From: CAIWHR01 sp963843595
GTDB taxonomy: Bacteria; Pseudomonadota; Gammaproteobacteria; Burkholderiales; Casimicrobiaceae
Direction: 5' to 3'
NCBI GenBank assembly: GCA_963843595.1
Contig: CAWJLG010000006.1
Span: forward strand, 1-64,000
Length of the DNA stretch: 64,000 nt
Below the pieces are notes generated by a model. It did no database searches. It saw only the letters and a program-made list of their open reading frames with translations, and was not told the origin of the DNA. A program made the translations under genes and the position numbers. How positions within the stretch are numbered: the stretch's first letter is position 1; the number at the start of each line of letters is the position of its first letter. Positions 42,330 to 53,773 of this stretch are shown here, one piece after another.

Positions 42330-43637
42330 ATGCAAACCAGCCTCGAAACGCTCGGTCAGCTCGAACGCCGGCTCAACGTTGCCGTACCGCTGGCCGACAT
42401 CGAGACGGAAGTCGGCAAGCGGCTCGCCCGGCTTGCGAAGAACGTCAAGGTCCCCGGCTTCCGTCCCGGCAAGGTGCCGATGAAGATGGTCGCGCAGCAA
42501 TACGGGCCCCAGGTGCGCTCCGACGTGATCTCCGAGGCGGTGCAGCAGTCCTTTTCGGCCGCGGTCCGGGAACAGAATCTTCGCGTGGCGGGTTATCCGC
42601 GCATCGAGCCGAAGTCGGACGCCGCGGCGGACCGGCTCGAGTTCTCTGCCGTATTCGAGGTCTACCCCGAGGTTCCCATCGGCGACCTGTCGACCGCCAC
42701 GATTGAGCGTCCGGTGGCCGAAGTGCTCGCGGCCGACGTCGACGACACGATCGAGGTGCTGCGCAAACAGCGTTCGCGGTTCGAGGCGGTGTCGCGGCCC
42801 GCGGCCGCCGGCGATCGCGCGATCGTCGATTTCACCGGCCGCATCGACGGTGTCGAGTTCCCGGGCGGGCAGGCGAAGGAATTCGCGATCCTCATCGGCG
42901 AAGGGCGGATGCTTCCCGAGTTCGAGCAGGCGGTGACCGGGATGCAGGCCGGGGAGACCAAGACGTTCACGCTGACGTTCCCGGCCGATTATCACGGCAA
43001 GGAAGTCGCGGGGAAGCTTGCGGAGTTCGTCCTCACGGTCAAGTCCGTGTCGGCGCCGGTGCTGCCCGCAGTCGACGCCGAATTCGCGAAGGCGTTCGGC
43101 ATCGCCAGTGGCGACATCGACGAGCTCAAGTCGGAAGTGACGGCGAACCTCAAGTTCGAGCTGAAACGCAAGATCGAAGCGAAGATCAAGGAGCAGGCGC
43201 TGGCGGCGCTGCGCAAGAGCGCCGAGTTCGCCGTGCCCAGGTCGCTCGTCGACATGGAGGCCGAGAACATGGCGCAGCGGATGGCGGCCGACCTGCAGCA
43301 GCAGGGCATGAAGGCCGAAGACATCAAGCTGACGCCGGACATGTTCCGCGCCAACGCGGAGGAGCGCGTCGCCATGGGCCTCGCGCTGTCCGAGGTGGTC
43401 CGCCGCGAGTCGTTGCAGGCGAAGCCGGAACAGGTGAAGGCGCTGGTGGTCGAAGCTGCACAGACCTACGAGCAACCCGAGGCCGTCGTGCGCTGGCATT
43501 ACGAGAAGCCCGAGCGCTTGAGCGAATTCGAGTCGCTCGCGCTCGAGGCCAACGTCGTGGCCTGGGTGCTGGCCCGGGCGAAGGTCGTGGACCAACCGGC
43601 GGCGTTCGCCGAGTTGATGGGACCCGGCCGCGGCTGA
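42330..43637 (+). CDS. tig: Trigger factor
   Basis: 435 residues. Ribosome-binding domain with VPGFRPGKVPMKMVAQQYG, FKBP-like PPIase domain (DRAIVDFTGRIDGVEFPGGQ, GMQAGETKTFTLTFPADY) and a helical C-terminal chaperone domain. It is the first chaperone to meet nascent chains. ATG at 42330 starts the family N-terminus (MQTSLETLGQLERRL). It heads the tig-clpP-clpX-lon array. Confidence 0.97.
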   Translation: MQTSLETLGQLERRLNVAVPLADIETEVGKRLARLAKNVKVPGFRPGKVPMKMVAQQYGPQVRSDVISEAVQQSFSAAVREQNLRVAGYPRIEPKSDAAADRLEFSAVFEVYPEVPIGDLSTATIERPVAEVLAADVDDTIEVLRKQRSRFEAVSRPAAAGDRAIVDFTGRIDGVEFPGGQAKEFAILIGEGRMLPEFEQAVTGMQAGETKTFTLTFPADYHGKEVAGKLAEFVLTVKSVSAPVLPAVDAEFAKAFGIASGDIDELKSEVTANLKFELKRKIEAKIKEQALAALRKSAEFAVPRSLVDMEAENMAQRMAADLQQQGMKAEDIKLTPDMFRANAEERVAMGLALSEVVRRESLQAKPEQVKALVVEAAQTYEQPEAVVRWHYEKPERLSEFESLALEANVVAWVLARAKVVDQPAAFAELMGPGRG

Positions 43638-43702
43638 ACGAACTGGCAGGTAGCGCGCATCCGGTGGTGCACACCCGGTAGCCCACACCGGTCCGGCGGC
43701 AA

Positions 43703-43734
43703 CCTGATTGCGTGCCGGATCTGCGCCCCAATGT
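43703..43734 (+). promoter_or_regulatory. Weak candidate heat-shock (sigma-32) promoter for clpP
   Basis: CCTGATT (43703-43709), 16 bases, then CCCCAATGT (43726-43734), about 85 bases before clpP. The -10 part fits CCCCATNT only loosely and the -35 differs from CTTGAA at several bases. Confidence 0.3.
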
Positions 43735-43818
43735 GGCGGCAGACGATCGCCGGCGCGCCGGACGCTGCGCCACTCCCAATCCCCTACCGCCCGACCGGGC
43801 ACAACGAACGAGGCAGAC

Positions 43819-44430
43819 ATGGACGAACCGAAGGCGCTGGGTCTCATCCCGATGGTGATCGAGCAGAGCGGACGCGGCGAGCGCGCGTACGACATCTACT
43901 CCCGGCTCCTGAAAGAGCGTGTGGTGTTCCTCGTCGGGCCGGTCAACGACACCACCGCGAACCTGATCGTCGCGCAGATGCTCTTTCTGGAGTCGGAAAA
44001 CCCCGACAAGGACATCCACTTCTACATCAATTCACCGGGTGGCTCGATTTCCGCCGGGATGGCGATCTTCGACACGATGCAGTTCATCCGGCCGGACGTT
44101 TCGACGCTCTGCGTGGGCATGGCCGCCAGCATGGGCGCGTTCCTCCTCGCGGCCGGCGCCAAGGGAAAGCGCTTTGCGCTGCCCAACTCGACGGTGATGA
44201 TCCACCAGCCGTCCGGCGGCTTCCAGGGTCAGGTGTCCGACATCGAGCGTCACGCGCAATTCGTGATCGATCTGAAGAAGCGGTTCATCAAGCTGATGGC
44301 CGGATTCACCGGGCGTTCGCCCGAACAGGTCGAGGCCGATCATGACCGGGACAATTTCCTCACCGCCGACGAAGCCCAGAGCTACGGAATCGTGGACAAG
44401 GTCTTGCAGAAGCGGGTGCAGGGCGAGTAA
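43819..44430 (+). CDS. clpP: ATP-dependent Clp protease proteolytic subunit
   Basis: 203 residues. Catalytic Ser104 in GMAASMGAF, His129 in MIHQPSGG and an Asp near 178 in DRDNFLTADEA. It forms a tetradecameric barrel used by ClpX, encoded just downstream. A GAGG lies about six bases upstream of the ATG. The gap of 181 bases after tig could hold its own promoter. Confidence 0.97.
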   Translation: MDEPKALGLIPMVIEQSGRGERAYDIYSRLLKERVVFLVGPVNDTTANLIVAQMLFLESENPDKDIHFYINSPGGSISAGMAIFDTMQFIRPDVSTLCVGMAASMGAFLLAAGAKGKRFALPNSTVMIHQPSGGFQGQVSDIERHAQFVIDLKKRFIKLMAGFTGRSPEQVEADHDRDNFLTADEAQSYGIVDKVLQKRVQGE

Positions 44431-44486
44431 AGTCGGGCGACCGGTTCCGACCGCACAGAACTGAATCGACACGCATTCCCGCAACG

Positions 44487-45755
<1,269 letters not shown>

Positions 45756-45970
45756 CCGTTGCGCCGCCTGCGCGATCGGTCGGGCGCCTTCCGCCGCCCG
45801 GAGCGGCGCCGACGCGGCGATTCCACAATTCCACGATTCCCCGTACGGCGACCGATCGCCGGCCATGGGGCCGACGCGCGATCGCTGCGCGAAGCTGGGG
45901 TGTGACGCACCGGCGCAGGTGTGCTAACTCCATGGCCGTGCTGAGGATTTTCCCGGTTTCCCGTTCGTGG

Positions 45971-46000
45971 CTTGACACCGGCGGCCGGCGGCCCCATTTT
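45971..46000 (+). promoter_or_regulatory. Heat-shock (sigma-32) promoter of lon
   Basis: CTTGACA (45971-45977), 14 bases, then CCCCATTTT (45992-46000). This fits the sigma-32 consensus CTTGAAA-(13-15)-CCCCATNT closely. The lon ATG is 33 bases downstream. Confidence 0.8.
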
Positions 46001-46032
46001 CGAAGCTGAATCCCCCCTGTCCCGAGGCTCGT

Positions 46033-48471
<2,439 letters not shown>

Positions 48472-48870
48472 CCGACGCGGGCCGGCGCGCGAATCCGCGC
48501 GTCGGTCCCGCTGCTTTGCGCGCGCGGGCGGCGGCTTCTTCAATCCGCATCGCGCGTTGCGACGGCAAGTTCACGCCCGATGTTGAGACCCGGCCGGAGC
48601 ACGCAATTCCCGCGCCACGTTTTCACGCCCAGCGAGGCGCTTCATCGATCGTCGAAGCGTCGACGTCGCGCGAGCCGATATGCTCTTGACATGCGGAATT
48701 TGCGATTGCTATAAAGGGCCACGCGGCTCGTCGTTCCGACGCGAGCTTTTCCGCCTGCATCGCCGCGGCGTGATCCAGCACAACGCGCTGCACTCCGACC
48801 TCCATACGGCAACCCGACAGGTGCCGAATCCAGGGCTCCACCCGCCACAAATTCACCAGGGGACGAGATC
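48472..48870 (+). other. Intergenic region lon-HU (promoter only)
   Basis: 399 bases. I see no coding frame with family features. A possible 8-bp inverted repeat (CCGACGCG and CGCGTCGG) follows the lon stop within the first 40 bases and might act in termination, without a T run. The promoter at 48686-48715 lies in the second half; the leader of about 150 bases to the HU start could contain regulation, but I see no recognisable element. Confidence 0.5.
48686..48715 (+). promoter_or_regulatory. Strong sigma-70 promoter of HU
   Basis: TTGACA (48686-48691), 18-base spacer, TATAAA (48710-48715). This is a near-consensus promoter, notable in such GC-rich DNA, and fits an abundant protein. It gives a leader of about 150 bases. 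Confidence 0.8.
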
Positions 48871-49143
48871 GTGAACAAATCCGAACTGATCGACGCCATT
48901 GCGCGCCATGCCGACATCTCCAAGGCCGCCGCGGGACGCGCGCTCGACGCCACCGTGAACTCGATCCGCAATTCGCTGAAGAAAGGCGACATCGTGACGC
49001 TTGTCGGCTTCGGCTCGTTCTTCGTAGGCAAGCGAACCGCCCGTCAGGGGCGCAATCCGAGGACGGGGGCCGCAATCAAGATCCGCGCGGCGAAGGTGCC
49101 GAAGTTCCGCGCTGGCAAAGCGCTGAAGGATGCTGTAAACTGA
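48871..49143 (+). CDS. hupB: DNA-binding protein HU
   Basis: 90 residues from a GTG. MNKSELIDAIARHADISKAA, VTLVGFGSFFVGKRTARQGR and NPRTGAAIKIRAAKVPKFRA are the HU pattern, including the DNA-bending arm with Arg-Asn-Pro. HU compacts and bends DNA. AGGGGACGA before the GTG is a fair ribosome-binding site. Position after lon is standard in beta- and gammaproteobacteria. Confidence 0.96.
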   Translation: MNKSELIDAIARHADISKAAAGRALDATVNSIRNSLKKGDIVTLVGFGSFFVGKRTARQGRNPRTGAAIKIRAAKVPKFRAGKALKDAVN

Positions 49144-49201
49144 CGCGCTTGTCAGTTCCGATTCGGCCCGCCGGAAAGCCCCGCATTTCCGAAACGGGCG
49201 C

Positions 49202-49277
49202 GGGTGCTTAGCTCAGCTGGTAGAGCGTCGCCCTTACAAGGCGAATGTCGGCGGTTCGATCCCGTCAGCACCCACCA
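49202..49277 (+). tRNA. tRNA-Val (anticodon UAC)
   Basis: 76 nt. Acceptor GGGTGCT pairs with AGCACCC, D-arm GCTCAGCTGGTAGAGC, anticodon loop with TAC, T arm CGGTTCGATCCCG, CCA encoded. It follows HU and is 37 bases before tRNA-Asp. Confidence 0.97.
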
Positions 49278-49314
49278 GCCAGGCAGTGCGCGGACCGGAC
49301 GCACCGAGATGCAG

Positions 49315-49391
49315 GGAGTGGTAGTTCAGTTGGTTAGAATACCGGCCTGTCACGCCGGGGGTCGCGGGTTCGAGTCCCGTCCACTCCGCCA
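49315..49391 (+). tRNA. tRNA-Asp (anticodon GUC)
   Basis: 77 nt. Acceptor GGAGTGG pairs with CCACTCC, D-arm GTTCAGTTGGTTAGAAT, anticodon loop CTGTCAC giving GUC, T arm CGGGTTCGAGTCCCG and encoded CCA. An intrinsic terminator follows seven bases later. Confidence 0.97.
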
Positions 49392-49397
49392 ATAACG

Positions 49398-49424
49398 AAG
49401 GGCGAACGCGAGTTCGCCCTTTTT
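49398..49424 (+). terminator. Rho-independent terminator after the tRNA pair
   Basis: Stem arms AAGGGCGAAC and GTTCGCCCTT (10 bp), loop GCGA, then a T run (TTTTT including the end of the arm). It separates the HU/tRNA unit from ppiD. Confidence 0.9.
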
Positions 49425-49507
49425 GATATCCGCCGGTAGCTCCGTCCACCGGCGGCACCGCAGCGTCGCGATGCTCCATGTCCGGCGCGGAACACCGGGC
49501 ACAACGC

Positions 49508-51412
49508 ATGTTCGATATCGTCCACAAGCACAAGCGCATCGTCCAGCTGGTCCTCGCGCTGATCACGTTGCCCTTCGCCTTCTTCGGCGTCGACTACTAC
49601 TTCCGCGGCGCGGACCAGTTCCCGGAAGTGGCGAGTGTCGGCGGCGAGAAGATCACCCAGAACGAGTTCAACGACGCACTGCGCGAGCAGCAGGATCGCA
49701 TGCGGCAGGCACTGGGGCGCAACTTCGATCCCGCGATGTTCGAGAGCCCGGAAGTTCGCTTCGCGGTGCTCGAGAGCGTCGTCAACCAGCGGCTGCTGCA
49801 GAACAAGGCCAGGCAGGAGTCCTTCCGCGTCACGGACGGTCAGCTGCAGCAGGTGATCGCGGACATTCCTGCGTTCCAGGACAACGGTCGATTTTCGACC
49901 GAGCGCTACCGGCAGCTGCTCGCCGGGCAGAACATGACGCCGGCGATGTTCGAGGATCGTGTGCGGCGCGAGCTGACGATGGCGCCGCTGCAGGAGCCGC
50001 TCGTGCAGGGCAACATCGTGGCCCGCGCGAGCGGCGAACGCTACCTCGGACTGCTCGAGCAGAAGCGCGAGGTTGCCGTCGCGAGCGTCGACGCGGAGCC
50101 GTTCGTGAAGGACGTGCGCATCGACGACGCGCAGATCAAGACGTTCTACGACGAGAACCAGGCCGCGTTCAAGACGCCCGAGCAGGTGAAGTTCGAGTAC
50201 GTGCTGCTCACGCTGGACGCGATCGCCGGGCAATCGACCGTCGACGCCGCGGACGTGAAGAAGCAGTACGACGACAACGCCAAGGCCTACACGCAGGCCG
50301 AGGAGCGTACGGCCTCGCACATCCTCGTCGCGGTCAAGCCCGATGCCAAGGACGCCGAAAAGGCCGCCGCGAAGAAGAAGGCCGAGGATCTTGCCGCGCA
50401 GGCGAGGGCCAACCCGGCGAAGTTCGGCGAGCTCGCGAAGCAGTTCTCGCAGGATCCGGGGTCCGCATCGCAGGGCGGCGATCTCGGCAGCTTCGCGCGC
50501 GGCACGATGGTGAAGCCGTTCGAGGACGCTGCGTGGGCGATGAAGGTCGGCGACATCTCGGACCCGGTGCAGACCGATTTCGGCTGGCACGTGATCAAAC
50601 TCACCGGCATCGCCCCCGCGAAGGTGCGACCCTTCGACGAGGTGAAAGGCCAGATCGAAACCGATCTCAAGCGGCAGCGCGCCACGCAGAAATTCGCGTC
50701 TGCGGCGGACCAGTTCCAGAATCTCGTCTACGAGCAGAGCGATTCGCTCGCCGGCGTGGCCAAGGCCCTGAACGTGCCGGTGCAGACATCGCCGTTGGTC
50801 ACGCGGACGCAAGCGCAGGCCATCGCCCTCGGCAGCGCGAAGTTCATTCAGGCGCTGTTCTCGCCGGAATCGCTGCAGAGCAAGCGCAACACCGAGGCCA
50901 TCGAAGTCGGCCCGAATGCGCTGATGGCGGCGCGGGTCCTCGAGTACAAGCCCGCGGCCCCGCGTCCGTTCGAGGAGGTGAAGGACGAGATCCGCCGCCA
51001 GCTCATCGCCCGGGGTGCGAGCGAGATCGCACACAAGCAGGGTCGCGAGAAGCTCGCGCTGCTCGAACAGGGCAAGAGTGCCAAGGAGGCCGGCATCTCG
51101 TTCGCGCGCACCGTGACCCTGGCCCGCAACCAGGCCCAGGCGGGGTTCCCGCCCGATGCGCTGACAAAGATCTTCCAGGTCGATCCGGCCAAGGTTCCGC
51201 AGTATGTCGGGTCCACCAACGAGCGCGGCGGCTTCTCGATCTACAAGGTGGAGAAGGTCGTCATGCCGGCGACGTCGGATCCGGCGCGGCTGACCGCCGC
51301 ATCGAATCGGGTCGCGGAACAGATCGGACGCGAGCTCACCGCCGCGTACCTGGCCGCGCTCAGGGCGAAGTCCGACGTCAAGATCAATCAGGCGAACCTG
51401 GACAAGAAGTAG
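49508..51412 (+). CDS. ppiD: Periplasmic chaperone PpiD (SurA-N and PPIC domains)
   Basis: 634 residues. MFDIVHKHKRIVQLVLALIT followed by LPFAFFGVDYYFR is the N-terminal membrane anchor. The SurA-N-like chaperone part includes QNEFNDALREQQDRMRQALG. The parvulin domain spans ASHILVAVKPDAKDAEKAAA to DPVQTDFGWHVIKL (about residues 265-370). The chaperone meets proteins leaving the SecYEG channel. ATG at 49508 was preferred over an upstream ATG at 49478. Confidence 0.95.
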   Translation: MFDIVHKHKRIVQLVLALITLPFAFFGVDYYFRGADQFPEVASVGGEKITQNEFNDALREQQDRMRQALGRNFDPAMFESPEVRFAVLESVVNQRLLQNKARQESFRVTDGQLQQVIADIPAFQDNGRFSTERYRQLLAGQNMTPAMFEDRVRRELTMAPLQEPLVQGNIVARASGERYLGLLEQKREVAVASVDAEPFVKDVRIDDAQIKTFYDENQAAFKTPEQVKFEYVLLTLDAIAGQSTVDAADVKKQYDDNAKAYTQAEERTASHILVAVKPDAKDAEKAAAKKKAEDLAAQARANPAKFGELAKQFSQDPGSASQGGDLGSFARGTMVKPFEDAAWAMKVGDISDPVQTDFGWHVIKLTGIAPAKVRPFDEVKGQIETDLKRQRATQKFASAADQFQNLVYEQSDSLAGVAKALNVPVQTSPLVTRTQAQAIALGSAKFIQALFSPESLQSKRNTEAIEVGPNALMAARVLEYKPAAPRPFEEVKDEIRRQLIARGASEIAHKQGREKLALLEQGKSAKEAGISFARTVTLARNQAQAGFPPDALTKIFQVDPAKVPQYVGSTNERGGFSIYKVEKVVMPATSDPARLTAASNRVAEQIGRELTAAYLAALRAKSDVKINQANLDKK

Positions 51413-51522
51413 CGCGCCGGTGGCGCGCCGCGCCGCAGTCGTCCTCGTGCGTCTCGCCGGCGACGAGTCCGCGACCCGCGAGACGGACCGTCCGCCGCGC
51501 CACGTCCAAGCGCGAGAAGCTG

Positions 51523-51548
51523 CAACGGCGATCCGCGGATCGCCGTTG
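51523..51548. repeat. Perfect 26-bp palindrome between convergent genes
   Basis: Arms CAACGGCGATCCG and CGGATCGCCGTTG, with no spacer. It lies between the convergent ppiD and DUF4124 genes. There is no T run on either side, so termination is possible but not obvious. Confidence 0.6.
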
Positions 51549-51574
51549 ACGTTTGCAGAGGTCGCGGGCCGCTT

Positions 51575-52057
51575 TCAGCCGGAGCACTGCTCGCGCTGCA
51601 CTGCCTGCAGGCGTTCGCGTTCCTTCTGCCGCGCGGCGTCGTCGACGTAGACGCGCTCCCCCTTGTCGTCGAGGCGGTAGATCGGCACGTCGGACTCGTA
51701 CGCCCGGATCTGGCCTCGGACCTGCGCGCACATGTCGACTTTCCTGGCGGCATCGACGCGGGCCTTGTCCGCCTTCGTGCCCTGCTCCGCGCGCTGGGCC
51801 TGGCGCTGCTTCAGTTCGGCGTCCTTCGTGGCGAGTTCCTTTGCCGCATTCGGATTCGTCGGCGCCGGGACGGGTCCCAGGACCTCGGACTTGACGTCTC
51901 CCGGCGGGGGCTGGTCCGAATACACGACCCGGCCGCCGGCATCCGTCCACTTGTAGAGCGTCGCGGCGGCCGGTGCCGCGAGCAACGGGAGTCCTGCCGT
52001 CAGCGCGATGATGACGAGGGCGGGCACGCGTACCGGTCCGGCGCTTCGATGATTCAT
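51575..52057 (-). CDS. DUF4124 domain secreted protein
   Basis: About 160 residues. Signal sequence VPALVIIALTAGLPLLAAPA, then the DUF4124 pattern TLYKWTDAGGRVVYSDQPPP. A Gln/Lys/Glu-rich probable coiled coil follows (AELKQRQAQRAEQGTKADKA) and the end has VPIYRLDDKGERVYVDDAAR. ATG at 52057 (MNHRSAGP) begins the signal peptide; the longer upstream frame is spurious. Function unknown. It is opposite to and divergent from guaB. Confidence 0.88.
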   Translation of the reverse strand: MNHRSAGPVRVPALVIIALTAGLPLLAAPAAATLYKWTDAGGRVVYSDQPPPGDVKSEVLGPVPAPTNPNAAKELATKDAELKQRQAQRAEQGTKADKARVDAARKVDMCAQVRGQIRAYESDVPIYRLDDKGERVYVDDAARQKERERLQAVQREQCSG

Positions 52058-52177
52058 TTCATGGCCTCGCAGGCGCTTTATGACAATGGCAAGGTAATCC
52101 AAGACCACGCACGCGTCAAACGGCTGCATGGAAGACCGGTGACGTCCCGCGGCGACCCGCGCGGCGGTGGTCGACCG

Positions 52178-52206
52178 TTGGTCGGTCCGAATGCCGCGGG
52201 TATAAT
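52178..52206 (+). promoter_or_regulatory. Candidate sigma-70 promoter of guaB
   Basis: TTGGTC (52178-52183), 17-base spacer, TATAAT (52201-52206). The guaB ATG is 28 bases downstream. Confidence 0.7.
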
Positions 52207-52233
52207 CCATTTTTGCGTAGAGGAGCTCCCGTC

Positions 52234-53700
52234 ATGCGTGTGGTTCGGAAGGCGCTGACCTTCGACGACGTCCTGCTCGTTCCCGCCCACTCCCTCGTCG
52301 TTCCGCGCGACGTCTCGCTGCAAACCCGCCTCACCCGCAACATCACGCTCAATATCCCGCTGCTGTCCGCGGCGATGGATACCGTCACCGAGGCACGCCT
52401 CGCCATTGCCATCGCGCAGGAGGGCGGGCTGGGCATCGTGCACAAGAACATGGTTGCCGCCAGGCAGGCGGCCGAGGTCGCGAAGGTCAAGCGGTTCGAG
52501 AGCGGAGTCGTCAAGGACCCGATCACGGTCCCGCCGACGATGTCGGTGCGGGAGGTGCTCGCACTCACCAAGCAACACCGGTTTTCCGGCCTCCCGGTCG
52601 TCGAAGGCAGGAAGGTGGTGGGCATCGTCACCAATCGCGACACACGGTTCGAGACGAACCTCGATCAGCCCGTCGCGAACATCATGACCAAGGGGGATCG
52701 ATTAGTCACGGTGCCCGAGGGTACCGACCTCGACCGGGCGAAGGCGCTGATGCATCGCCACCGTCTGGAACGGGTACTGGTGGTCAACAGCGACATGGAG
52801 CTGCGCGGCCTCATCACCGTCAAGGACATCCTGAAATCGACCGAGCACCCGCTCGCCTCCAAGGACGAGCTCGGTCGGTTGCGGGTCGGCGCAGCGGTCG
52901 GTGTGGCCAGCGACAACGAGGAGCGCATCGAGTTGCTGGTCGCGGCGGGCGTGGACGTCATCGTCGTCGACACCGCGCACGGACACTCGCAGGGCGTGCT
53001 CGACCGCGTGCAGTGGGTCAAGAAGAAGTTTCCCCGGGTACAGGTAATCGGCGGCAACATCGCCACGGCGGCGGGAGCGAAGGCGCTCGTTGACCATGGC
53101 GCCGACGGCGTCAAGGTCGGCATCGGGCCGGGCTCGATCTGCACCACGCGGATAGTGGCTGGCGTCGGCGTGCCGCAGATCTCGGCGATCCAGAATGCGA
53201 TAGAGGGGGTGGCGAAGCTCGACATCCCGGCCATCGCGGACGGCGGCATCCGCTATTCGGGCGACATCGCCAAGGCGATCGCGGCCGGTGCGTCGGTGGT
53301 GATGATGGGCAGCCTCTTCGCGGGCACCGAGGAGTCGCCGGGCGACATCGAGCTCTATCAGGGGCGATCCTACAAGAGCTACCGCGGCATGGGATCGCTG
53401 GGCGCGATGCAACAGGGCAGTTCCGACCGTTACTTCCAGGAGCTCGAAAGGGAGGGCGACGCCGAGAAGCTGGTCCCCGAGGGCATCGAGGGACGGGTGC
53501 CGTTCAAGGGTCCTCTGGTCAACGTCATTCACCAGCTGATGGGCGGCCTGCGCTCGGCGATGGGCTACTGCGGCTGCGCCACTGTCGAGGAGCTGCGCAC
53601 GCGCGCCGAGTTCGTCGAGATCACGTCGGCGGGCATTCGCGAGTCGCACGTTCACGACGTCCAGATCGTGAAGGAAGCGCCCAACTACCGGGTCGAATGA
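52234..53700 (+). CDS. guaB: Inosine-5'-monophosphate dehydrogenase
   Basis: 488 residues. TFDDVLLVPAHSLVVPRDVS, two CBS-domain segments (PPTMSVREVLALTKQHRFSG and LVTVPEGTDLDRAKALMHRH), then GIGPGSICTTRIVAGVGVPQ with the catalytic Cys near 303 and GMGSLGAMQQGSSDRYFQ. It oxidises IMP to XMP, the committed step to GMP. guaA follows on the same strand after a hairpin. Confidence 0.98.
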   Translation: MRVVRKALTFDDVLLVPAHSLVVPRDVSLQTRLTRNITLNIPLLSAAMDTVTEARLAIAIAQEGGLGIVHKNMVAARQAAEVAKVKRFESGVVKDPITVPPTMSVREVLALTKQHRFSGLPVVEGRKVVGIVTNRDTRFETNLDQPVANIMTKGDRLVTVPEGTDLDRAKALMHRHRLERVLVVNSDMELRGLITVKDILKSTEHPLASKDELGRLRVGAAVGVASDNEERIELLVAAGVDVIVVDTAHGHSQGVLDRVQWVKKKFPRVQVIGGNIATAAGAKALVDHGADGVKVGIGPGSICTTRIVAGVGVPQISAIQNAIEGVAKLDIPAIADGGIRYSGDIAKAIAAGASVVMMGSLFAGTEESPGDIELYQGRSYKSYRGMGSLGAMQQGSSDRYFQELEREGDAEKLVPEGIEGRVPFKGPLVNVIHQLMGGLRSAMGYCGCATVEELRTRAEFVEITSAGIRESHVHDVQIVKEAPNYRVE

Positions 53701-53709
53701 CACCAGGAG

Positions 53710-53737
53710 CACGAGGCCGGCATCTGCCGGCCTCGTG
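53710..53737 (+). terminator. GC-rich hairpin between guaB and guaA
   Basis: Arms CACGAGGCCGG and CCGGCCTCGTG (11 bp), loop CATCTG, followed only by GTTTCC. Without a U run it may be a weak terminator or attenuator that sets the guaB/guaA ratio, or a mRNA-stabilising hairpin. Confidence 0.55.
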
Positions 53738-53773
53738 GTTTCCGAAGCCTCTTTCCAGCATCGAAGGGCCCGC

